Assembly (NCBI GenBank): GCA_006937955.1
Contig: SSNP01000295.1
Coordinates: 1,284 to 65,283 of the forward strand
Length of the DNA stretch: 64,000 bases
Reading direction: 5' to 3'
DNA from: Pachypanchax playfairii
Taxonomy: Eukaryota > Chordata > Actinopteri > Cyprinodontiformes > Aplocheilidae
The notes under the pieces: generated by a model
What the model was told of the DNA's origin: nothing
The model's database searches: none
The model's input: the letters and a program-made list of their open reading frames with translations, nothing else
Part shown: in pieces, positions 47,001-59,000 of the stretch
Numbering within the stretch: the first letter of the stretch is position 1
Layout: every line of letters begins with the position of its first letter
Position numbers and translations under genes: made by a program

Positions 47001-50000
47001 TGTGCCAAACACAGCTCCGTTTCCACGGCAACACCCCCCTCAGTGGTATGTGGGGAGCCCAAGGCATTTTCAATAAAAGTGAAATAGTGGAACTCTAGAA
47101 TTGTGTATAAAATGATTTATAAAAAGGGTTGAATCAGTGCAGCAGGTTACTAAGAATCATTCTAATAATGCATCTGCACTGAGTCACACCTTGAAGTTCA
47201 AGATTCAAGTTTATCTATTTATAAAGTTCCAGTTCATGACAAAGTCATTTCAAGACACTTCACAGAAAAATTAACCAATTAATAATAAAACATTTCCTAG
47301 GATGTATTCACACCAGCCATGTTTAGTCCGCTTGAATAGAACTCTAGTTCGTTTGCACAGAAGTCCGGTTCATTTGGGGAGGTGTGAACGGGCAACCGAA
47401 CTCTGATTCGGACCAAACAATCGAACTCTAGTCCTCCTAAGAACGTGGGTCTCGGTTCGATTGAAACAAACTCTGGTGCGGTTCTATTGCATGTGTGAAT
47501 ACAACCGGGCCGAGATCGCACCAAAAGCAGGAAGTGGACTATATTGTGCAGCCGTCTCAGCCGCCTCGTGTAGTTCTGTCTCGTTATCGGCTCATCCTGA
47601 ACACAGTGCTGTAGAATATTGATCTGGTACATTCACCAAACACAAAAGATCCCAAAACCACCAGAATCTGCTGCTACTCCATGTTTGTTTATGCTGCACT
47701 CTCCCGCAGCAGCACCAGGAAGTGCAGTGTGCTGTAACACACACACACTAAAGAGTAGTGCAGTAACACCACAGGCGGGGATGTAAACATGCACTAAAGC
47801 TTATTTAGTCTGTTTCATAGAGTGCAGTGTGAATCCAAACTGCACCAACTGAAAACAGCAACAATGTTGCAATTTTGGTCCCCAATCGAACCGAGTCCAT
47901 CGAACTATCAGGTGTGAATACAGACTAAGGAACCAGCCAATAGGGTTGAATTGTTAATTCAGCTCAATCCTCCATCCTGAGCAGCCCGAGTGGCGAAAGT
48001 AGAAAGGAACAACTCCTTTTTAACAAGAAGAAACTTCTACCAGAACCAGAACCCGGCTCAGGATGCCGACTGGGGTCTGAGCTGACAGGAAAGAGACAAA
48101 CACTGATGGATTTTGGCCAGTCGTCATGTCTATAGAAAGATAAACAGAGAAACAGTTAATGACAGCAGTAACAATCAATACAAACATGGAGAGTAAAGAA
48201 AGACAGCAGAGTGAAGACATGTGGACAGTATGTCCTCCAGCAGTCTAAACCTATAGCAGCATAACTAAAGGGAAAGCTCAGGAGAACCCAAGCTAACCCT
48301 GACTATAGGATTGTGTAAAAAGGAAAGTTTTAAGTCTATTCTTAAAACTACACAAGGTGTCTGCCTCACGGATAAAAAGTGGAAGCTGGTTCCACAGGAG
48401 AGGAGCCTGATAACTAAAAGCTCTTCCTCCCATTCTACTTTTAGAACCTCTAGGAACTACAAGCAGACCTGCAGTCTGAGAGCGAAGTGTTCTGTTAGGA
48501 ACATATGGAACAATAAGATCTTTAATATAAGCTGGAGCTTGGTCGTTCAAGGCCTTATACGTCAAAAGTATTTTTTGATAAACATCTGCGATAGTTATAG
48601 TTTCTGGAGCGATGAGGTCCATCATTGTAAACTCAAAGGTTATTGAAAAATGATTTATCAGGACAGACTGTAAGCCGGTTTGACCTCTCCAAGTTTCTGT
48701 GTGCTCGCCGCCGTCATTAACATAACCTGTCTCTTTCAGCACTTTGTTACTTTAACTGGGATGTATCAGAGGACTGGTACATGGCCTGAACGAGGGACCC
48801 GAGGTAAAATGGTAATGTGATGCAGGAAGGTCTCTGAAAGACAGGGTTCCCGTGGGGTCTTAAAAAGTCTTTAAAGCATCGCATTTATGAATTTGGAAAT
48901 AATATCTTCCCTCACTTTTCACGGTAGGTGAAAATCTGTGAAGTAGGGATATCCTCTCTTCATACACATCATTTTAAAAATATATATTAAATCTAATAAT
49001 AGCGCCTTAAATTAGTACATGTAGGGTATCTTTCGCTCTCAGTCTCTCTCTCTCTCTCTCAAGCCTAGTTTACACTGCAAACAGAAGAGCCGCAAGACAG
49101 CACGGAACAGACCACTTCCATTCAGCTCCCTTGTTAACCTACGGTGTAGTTCACACCAGAAGCAGAACGCTACGAAGCGGTGAGACGATCGTTTCAGCGG
49201 CTGGTCTAAGGTAGGAGGAATAAGGGGGGGAAATGAATAATTAAAATGAAATTTTATATTCTTAAATAAAATTTTAAAAAAAGAGTTGAATTCTGTGATC
49301 CATTGAGAGGGTCTTTATGTTTATGTCTTTAGAAGAGAACTGAAAACCTTCCTTTTCAGGAAAGCTTATTCTTAACTGTTTGTGCACTTGTTTTATTACT
49401 TGTTTTTAATCTGTTTTCTTCTTTTTTATCCTTGTAGCGCTATGTGGTTTGAATTCAAATGTAAAGTGCATTCTAAATACAATTCATTATTATTATTATT
49501 ATTATTATGATCATAAACTCCAGTTAACAAGGAGTAGGTTGATTAACCAGATTCTTACTATGCTTTCAGGTTCCTATATATAAGTTTATACGTATATATA
49601 TATTTATGTATGTGTATCTTATACTTTCATCTAGTGCCCCCCCCATGGTTGCCTCAGAGAGTGAGAGTGAAAATATGTCTCCAAAGTATATTTCATTGTA
49701 CTTGTATAATGACAAATCTTTTCATTAAATGAATTATCAGGTGTTCTAGAACCAACATACTCAGGTTAAGCAGGTTCTTGGTTGATTAATCATGAGTTCA
49801 GGGTTTACCAAATGGTAAGTTAACCAAACTTTCTGGAGCAGATCTCTGGTAAAAGCCAAGTGATAAAAACACACGTGACGCAGCAATGGAGGCGGAGCTT
49901 ATGTACACTACACTACAAACTGAGAAGTTGGAGGAGCTCTTACTCTTTCTCGTGGTTAACATCTCGGAGGCGTCGGCCACTCAGATCCCTGCAGGCCTCA

Positions 50001-53000
50001 CGATTGGTTGTTTTCTCAATCTGAGCCCCCAAAGCTCGCAGCATGGAGCCAAAACCTGAAACACAAGGAGCTGTTAGATAACAACCAAAACAGATTTAAA
50101 ACAACCAAAAATGATATTGAAACCCAGAAACATATTTTTATGATTGTAATTTGGTAGGATTTGTATAATTGGTTTTCAACAAAAAACAATATTGTTTTAT
50201 TTACAGATGATGACGTTTAATTTGGATCTATAGATCAAAAATGTAAGCATATTCAGTTTTTAGTTTATAATTTGATAATTTTAGGAAAATTCTTTATTCA
50301 TAAATGTTTTCTTTTGAAAGTTTGAATTTGTTGTTTTTAAAAAAATACTTTTATTTTTTCTGTAGGGCCCTTCAAAAAATAAAAAGTAAGAATGCCACAA
50401 AACTCGTCATTTATCAGTCTGTTTAATTTAACACTCGTCTTTTGTTCTTTTTCATTGTATTTTTTTATTCAGAATTCTTTCATTACATTTATATTGTGTG
50501 CTTTGCTGCTTAGATTTTGTGTTAGTTGTTTTTGTGAGAAGTTACAATGCCACAAGAAACACACTCAACAGGGAAATCAGAGCAGCAAAGAAACAATCGC
50601 TGTCCAAATTCAGGGTCTGCATTCTTCTAAGGACGTATTTTAAGGATGTTATGTCACACCGCCACAACGAGAACTGTCCAAATTCCAACGATTCTTCAAA
50701 TACTTCCTCGAGATGCATAGTGTTTTTCCCTAAATTTTAGGATGGTCTGATGTATGGACTGATGTATGTACTGGAATGTCCTCTGTGAACCTCATGGAGA
50801 CAACATCAACACCATGACTGAGTGTGTGACAGATTATATAAACTTCTGTGTGGACAGCATCGTACCAACAAGAACTGTGAGGTGCTTCCCCAATAACAAA
50901 CCCTGGATCACCAGAGACCTGAAAAAGCTGCTGAACATCAAAAAGAAAGCCTTCAGGGATGGTGACAGGGAGTTATTAAAGACAACACAAAAACAACTTA
51001 AAGCACAAACAAGGAAGTGCAAGGAGGACTACAGGAAGAAGCTAGAGAGTCAGCTCCAGCAGAACAACGTGAGGGATGTGTGGTCTGGAATGAAGAAGAT
51101 CACCGGCTTCAAGGTAAAGGGGGACCAGACTGATGGAGGTCTGGACAGAGCTAATGAACTGAACATGTTCTTCAACAGGTTCAGTTCCCCCCCTGCCTCC
51201 AGCCCCACAGACCACACACCCTCCATGAGCCCACAGCTCAATCATGGACCAGAACACTGCATCATCTTCCTCCACCTCAGAGCATCCAAAGACCTCCTCT
51301 GCCTCCACCTCCACTCTGTCTGTGACCTGCAACCAGGTCAAGAAACAACTGGAGAAACTGAACCAGAACAAGGCTGCAGGTCCAGATGGTGTCAGTCCCA
51401 GAGTTCTCAAGACCTGCTCAATGCAACTATGTCCAGTTCTCCAGCACCTTTTCAACACCAGTCTGAGACCAAACTGACTAACCAAACCAAACGACTACAG
51501 ACCAGTTGCCCTGACATCTCACGTCATGAAAGTCCTGGAGAGACTCTTACTGGCTCACCTCAACAAGCAGGTCAGCACCTTTCAGGACCCATTACAGTTT
51601 GCATACCGTAATGGGCTTGGGGTGGAAGATGCCATCATCTACCTGCTTCACAGAGCACACGCTCATCTGGACCAATCAGGCAGCACTTTGAGGGTCATGT
51701 TCTTTGACTTCTCAAGTGCTTTTAACACAATTCAGCCTGCTTTGTTATGTGAGAAGCTCCATAAATTCCAGGTGGATTCCTCCACAACCTCCTGGATTTA
51801 TGACTACCTCACAAACAGACCACAGTTTGTGAGACTGGGGGGTTGTGTGTCTGGGATGGAGGTCAGCAGCACTGGAGCGCCACAAGGAACTGTACTCTCA
51901 CCATTTCTCTTCACGATGTACACCTCTGACTTCCAGTACAACTCTGAGTCCTGTCATCTGCAGAAATACTCTGATGACTCTGCAGTTGTTGGGTGCATCA
52001 GTGAGGGACAAGAAGCTGAGTATAGAGAACTGGTCAGTCAGTTTGTGAAATGGTGCGGTAACAATCATCTCGTTTTAAATACCAGCAAAACTAAGGAGAT
52101 GATTGTTGACTTCAGGAGGAGAAAGAATCAACACAGCAGTATTTCCATCCTAGGAGAGGAGGTAGAGGTGGTGGAGGAATACAAGTACCTTGGAGTTCAG
52201 CTGGACAACAGACTAGAGTGGAAATGCAACACAGAATACATCTACAAGAAAGGTCAGAGCAGACTCTACTTCTTAAGGAAGCTGAGATCTTTTAATGTCT
52301 GCACCAAGATGTTGCAAATCTTCTATAGTTCTGTTTATTTAAATCATGTTTTCATTCTTCTACTTATGCTTTTGTTTCATGTAAAGCACTTTGACTTGTC
52401 CTGTACATGAATTGTGCTATACAAATAAACTTGCCTTGCCTTGCCTTGTGGAAAGTGCAATCAGCTTCGCAGCCATCTGCTGGGGCAGCAGCATCAGAAC
52501 CAGAGACTTGAAGAGAATCAACAAACTGATCAGGAAAGCTGGATCTGTGCTGGGAGTATCTCTGGAGCCGCTGGAGCTGATTGTACAAAAAAGAATGCTG
52601 GACAAGCTGATGAAGATGATGGAGGACTCTTCTCACCCTCTGCACGACACAGTGATCAAACAACAGAGTGTGTTCAGTGAGAGGCTTCTTCAGGTCCGAT
52701 GCAAGACCGAAAGATACAAAAGATCATTCCTGCCTGCAGCTATTAGCCTCCACAACAAGAACAGACCTTGATTGTTATTATTGTATTGTTGTCTTCATTG
52801 TTGTTTTTATTGTTGGACAAAAAAAAACAAAACTACTACAACCTTGAATTTCCCTTCTGGGATAAATAAAGTATTTTTCATTTCATTTCATGTATGTAGA
52901 CTCAGTTCTGCACTCATTTTATGTCGATAATTGTTTGCAATCTCTGCCTTCCGCTTTGCAGGCACGACCTCTTATCGATAACATCAGAGAGCTGCTATCC

Positions 53001-56000
53001 ACAGGTGGTTTCGAAATCCCACAGTGGGCCAGTAACTACCCAGAGGCCATTGCTCATCTTCCCACTGAAGCAAAGTCACCTACCTGTGAGATGGTTAACT
53101 GATCACCAACCAGACCCAAAAGAATCAACTCTAGGATTAGCATGGCACTGCTCCACAGACCAGATTGCCTATAGACGTCGGCCAGTTGTTCCTCAGGACC
53201 CAACTATGAGAAACATCTACAGTGTCCTCGCCTCTCAATACGACCCATTGGGTTTCATCATCCCCTTCACAACCAGGGCAAGACTTATTGTCCAGCGCCT
53301 GTGTCAGTAGGACAGAAACGGGGACAATGCTATTGAGGGTGAGTTACTCCAGCGGTGGCAAGAGTGGGTGAGTGAGCTACAGTATCTACCAGAAATTTGT
53401 CTGCCCAGGTGTTACACTGCTATAGCTCCAACTCAAGAGGGAGCTTTCCACATGCATGTATTCTGTTATGCCTCAGAAAGTGCTTATGGAGCAGTGGCAT
53501 ACTTAACATTTCGATCTGCAGAACATGAGGTCCACACTGCGTTTGTTAAGGCCAGATCACAAGTAGCCCCCTGCAAGCAACTGTCGATTCCCCATTTGGA
53601 GCTGTCTTGCTGGGGCACAAATGTCTAGACTCCTCCTCAGCGAGCTTACAAATCAAATACTTTATTAATCCCCGAAGGGAAATTAAGTGTTGTTGTAGCT
53701 CAGTTCTTTTTCAGGGAGCCATTGTAGAAGGTTCAAGCTGTGGACAGGAAGGTTCTCCTGTAGAGGGATCTAGCCGTGGACGGGAAGGATCTCCTGTAGA
53801 GGGTTCTAGCCGTGAACGGGAAGGATCTCCTGTAGAGGGTTCTAGCTGTAGACGGGAAGGATCTCCTGTAGAGGGTTCTAGCCGTGGACGGGAAGGATCT
53901 CCTGTAGAGGGTTCTAGCCGTGGACGGGAAGGATCTCCTGTAGAGGGTTCTAGCTGTAGACAGGAAGGATCTCCTGTAGAGGGTTCTAGCCGTGGACGGG
54001 AAGGATCTCCTGTAGAGGGTTCTAGCCGTGGACGGGAAGGATCTCCTGTAGAGGGTTCTAGCCGTGAACGGGAAGGATCTCCTGTAGAGGGTTCTAGCCG
54101 TAGACGGGAATGATCTCCTGTAGAGGGTTCTAGCCGTGGACGGGAAGGATCTCCTGTAGAGGGTTCTAGCCGTGAACGGGAAGGATCTCCTGTAGAGGGT
54201 TCTAGCCGTGAACGGGAAGGATCTCCTGTAGAGGGTTCTAGCCGTGGACGGGAAGGATCTCCTGTAGAGGGTTCTAGCTGTAGACAGGAAGGATCTCCTG
54301 TAGAGGGTTCTAGATGTGGACGGGAAGGATCTCCTGTATAGGGTTCTAGCTGTAGACAGGAAGGATCTCCTGTAGAGGGTTCTAGCCGTGGACGGGAAGG
54401 ATCTCCTGTAGAGGGTTCTAGCCGTGAACGGGAAGGATCTCCTGTAGAGGGTTCTAGCCGTGAACGGGAAGGATCTCCTGTAGAGGGTTCTAGCCGTGAA
54501 CGGGAAGGATCTCCTGTAGAGGGTTCTAGCTGTAGACAGGAAGGATCTCCTGTAGAGGGTTCTAGCCGTGGACGGGAAGGATCTCCTGTAGAGGGTTCTA
54601 GCTGTAGACAGGAAGGATCTCCTGTAGAGGGTTCTAGGTGTGGACAGGAAGGATATCCTGTAGCGGTCTGTGCTGCAGCGGATTATGAAGAATCTTCTGG
54701 CTGAAGACACTCTGTTGTTGAGTTACTGTGTTCTGAAGAGGATGATGAGGGTTCTCCATCATGTTCTTCATCCTCCTTTGGACAATCAACTCAAGAGACT
54801 CCAGTTCAGTCTCCAGGACAGAAACAGTCCTCCTTATCAATCTGTTCAGCCTCTTCATGTCAATTGCTCTGATGCTCCGCCCCCAACAGGTGACTGCAGG
54901 TGTGATCAGCTGACAAACTCCTCTTCAAATCTCTGTCTGCCCGTATTGTTTGAAAGCCAGACAGAGACACACTGGAGTCCGGAATATGTTCCTTTAGCCA
55001 TGTCTCAATAACGCGCATGATGCTGCATTCCTGATACTCTGGCTGGGTCTTCAACAGAGTTCATCCATTTTGTTAGCAAAGAGATCTCACATTTGTTAAT
55101 ATGACTGATGGAAGTGAAGGTTTGAACTTCCTCTTTCTCTCTCTTCTCTTTGCTCCTGTTCTGCATCCACGTCGTCTTCTTTTGAGCTCATCAGGGATCC
55201 AGAGTTTCAATTTGAGGATTATTTCAGCCTTATGCCAGGCGGACACTGTGCGATTTTAGAAATCTGACTGTCGGGGAAATGCTCCCACTGTACGACTGGG
55301 TTTGTCAATCGTACTCTATTTGACCCTACAACATGTGTACTTATTGCTGGGTTTCACTCACGTGACTCGGAAGCCGCGCGAAACTCAAATGGGGGTCAGG
55401 AAGTGTTTCACTTGGCCACAACAACACAGCGCGATGTCAGAAAGCGACTATAGTAAGGCTTTAAATGGACTAGCACAGACGCGATATCGCGAAAAAATAT
55501 ATCTTCATTTAGGTTATGACCCGTATAGTTTAAAAAAATCGGACTTTAAATACAGTCTGGAGGATTTACCCTGTATTGAAGCTATCGAAATAAACTCTAG
55601 TCCTGCATACCTCTTTTTACACAGCAAATCAAATAAAAGCCTTCAAAAGCCTGGAAGTCTACAACTATTTTGTATCAGTTTGGGTCAACGATTTAGGATC
55701 CAGAGAAGCTTTAAATGGCTGCCGTCTTGTTTTTGCACGGGTACGTCGTGAGTTGTGCTACTTTTAATTAGTGATAATAATACTATTGCTAATGCTAATA
55801 ACGAGTGTGTTTATGTGCTAGTATCTACATGTAATACCTTGTTATGCCTTTTTAAATCCAAATTTCTATTAGATTTGTTTGATTTTAAGTAATTTCTCTA
55901 TATATTTCTATAATGTAGTTAAACCATTCACAGAGATCCACAGAACCCCCCATAAAAAAGTGGTATGTGGCCAGAGAAGAACTTGTTTATCTGCCATTTT

Positions 56001-59000
56001 TGTAGATGTGTTTCTAAGTACCGGTAAATGTTCACTAAAACACTAGAACATTTATTAAACCCATTTATTCAACATTTTAGAAAGTGATCGCTGCAAACTC
56101 TAGCATTGTCTGTTTCTGCACGTCTTGTTTTTAGCTCGAGATAAGTGATCCATTTCTTCCGTCTTCTTTCGGTAAGCTTTTTAAAATTAAGACTTTTGTG
56201 GCACACGACTTTCGAGACACAAAAAAAACGTTTGTCTTTCTCCCAATTAGAGCGGTTTCAACAACCGTAGACCGCACAGATTTGGGGCATTTTTAAGCCG
56301 AATCAGCAGAGTTCAGCAGGGTTCTGTGCAGCGGTGGTTACTTCCTGACCCCCATCTGCATTTGGTGACATCAACGCTACGTCATGTGAAACCCAGCAAT
56401 ACTGTACGACTGATGTCAGCCACGATTATTGACAACCACGACTACTTGTCTGCGTCAGTCGGTGTGTGACGGCACGACGTGCTCGAGTGTGAACAACGAA
56501 AAATAAAGATTCCTAGTTCCTATGACAACCACAGCGTGCCTGACAACAAGATGGCGAGCAGGCAGAAAGTTGTTGCAGTTGTGTGCGCTGAAACTAAAAA
56601 AAAAAGGAAAAGGATTTGGGTACGTGAATGGCTGAGGAGACGTGGTTGGTATGGGATGTCCATCCTTCATCAGGAGCTTAAGGTAATGTTAATGTTAAAC
56701 TAAATATTGTTTTACAGTAGCTATGATAGTTTCATGTTAGCATTAGTCAGCCAATGTTGCTCCACAATTGTCTTCTGCGCAGGTGCGAACGTAGAATTGT
56801 GACGTAACACCAGTCACACTGTACGAGCTACGGTGAAAATTTCTGACAATCCAGAAGTTTGATCAGGAGGTCGCAGCATTATCGTTAGAACGTAGCAGCA
56901 ATTAATCCTTCCTCGTGAGTGTTCTCACACTGTGCGGCTTACGACCTCCCGACCGGACATCTCAACACTACGATGTTTCCACGATGACGCAGCGTGGTCT
57001 GCTACAGCAAAATCGTGGTGAAATCCCCTCAAAATCGCAGTGTCCGCCCGGCATTAGAAATGTCAGTTAGTTGCCATTTCTTGTAAATAAGTCTCTTGTT
57101 GTCATGGTGACACATCATAAGTGGCAAAAAAGTGAGAAATCAAGCAAAAAACTCAATCAGCACAGCACCCAAACCAGAAGAAAAGTATTTAGAAAATATT
57201 TCCAGAAGAAAAAACTAGCAAGAAATACTCAAAAACAACAAAAAATGCTAGCAAATGCTAGCAAAGTCACAGAGCTACTCTAACAAGCTGCCACCAGTAT
57301 GCTGCTCATCAGTGACATTACTCTATGGACCGATTCTACCACTGTGTTGAATTGAATCCAGTCCGAGTCCTGCCACTACAAAATATTTGTAGGTACTCGT
57401 ATTGCTGAAATACAGGATTTGACTGAGGCCGCCAGCTGGAGGTATGTCCCCACTGCTCTAAACCCAGCAGATGACATTACCCAGGGAAAACCATTACGTG
57501 AGCTGTCAAAACCTAGCCAGTAGATGGATGGGCCCCACTTCCTAAGACAAACATCCGAGCAGTGGCTAGCACTATCTGCCGTGGGTACAGACACTGAAGA
57601 TAACACTGAGTTAAAGAAATCCGTTGTCTGAACACCACCATTTCTGTACAGCACGACACCTGGGTTGATTTGGTGCAGGCCACCTACCTGTCTTCTCACC
57701 GGGCAGCTGCCCCTCCAATGTCAGCAGCACAGCGGCTAGAGACAGAAGTTCAACTTCTCAAACAGGTACAACAAGACAGCTTCCCTGTTGAAGTACATGC
57801 ACTTAAGTCTGGTAAACAGGTGCACAAGGACAGCAGACAGAGCGAACTTTCCGAGTAGGTGGCCATCTCCGGCAAGCAGAGCAGATGGACATTGACATTC
57901 TGCATCCTATTGTGTTGTCACCGGATCACTCTACTACTCAGCTCATCATTAAAGACTATGATATGCGTCTCCTGCATCCTGGCCCAGAACGTGTCTTTGC
58001 CGAATTGAGACACATGTATTTGATTTTAAGAAGCAGACAGGCTATATGAAAGTATCGGCATCGCTGTCTGGAGTGTAAGAAGTGGAGAGCCAATCCTGTT
58101 TTACCTAAGATGTCTGATCTCCCAGTTACCCACCTGTATTTGCACTAGCCTCCATTCTGGTCCACAGGAACTGACAGTTTTCACCCTTTCACCATAAAGA
58201 TAGGCAGAAGGCAAGAGAAACGCTGGGGAATTATATTCAAATACCTTACGACCCGCTGCATTCACCTCGACCTCCTCACTGGCATAGACACCGACTCTTT
58301 TCTCATGGCTCTGCGCAGATTCATTGCTCGAAGAGGAAAACTCTTTGAAATACTGAGTGACCAGGACACCAACTTCAAAGGAGAAGACAGAGAGTTACAG
58401 GAGGCATTCAAAGTGATGGAGCCACAACTGCAGGAGAAGCTCAGTGAACAGAGCATCACTTTCCGCTTCAACCCCCCACATGCTCCACATTTTGGGGGGG
58501 CCTGGGAACGGGAGATCCGTTCAGTCAAATCTGCACTTCAAGTAGTTCTCAAGCGTCAATCGGTGCCAGAGGATATGTTGCTTACAGTTCTTATAGAAGT
58601 GGAAGACATACATTATTCCAAGTAGAGCTGGGCGATAGAATGATAACAATATGTATTGTGAAATGACTTTTTCCTCAATAGAAAAATGAAACTATTGCGA
58701 TAGACATCATCTCTTTCTCTTCCTCTCTTAAAAAAAAAACAAAAAAACATAAGAACTGCCAATCCACATTAAGTAGTGCAGACACGATCCAATCACAGCT
58801 GCAGCTTCACATCACGTGACTTGTTACGAACAGCACAAGCGCCAAGCCACACATGTGTATTTGTTTGGGAAGCAGCCAGCGGCCGTGCAGTCTGGGTAAT
58901 GGAGGAAATGAGTGTGCCGAAAAGAAAAAAATCAACTGAGAGTTTGGGTGACCAGGTTACCGAAGAGAACACAGATGACGGTTCCAATGCCGGAGAAATT

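Noticed and set aside
53733..54710. 325-codon Arg/Ser-rich frame
   Set aside because: It is the 36-bp minisatellite read in the Rex1 frame. The other strand is open too.
55302..55751. Host gene encoding about 149 residues
   Set aside because: Lies wholly within a TIR element nested in a Harbinger, and breaks by frameshift. Treated as element coding relic.
58305..58625. Host integrase-domain gene
   Set aside because: Integrase text ([15 protein letters not shown]) belongs to the BEL/Pao relic. Flanking pol blocks are in order and full of stops.
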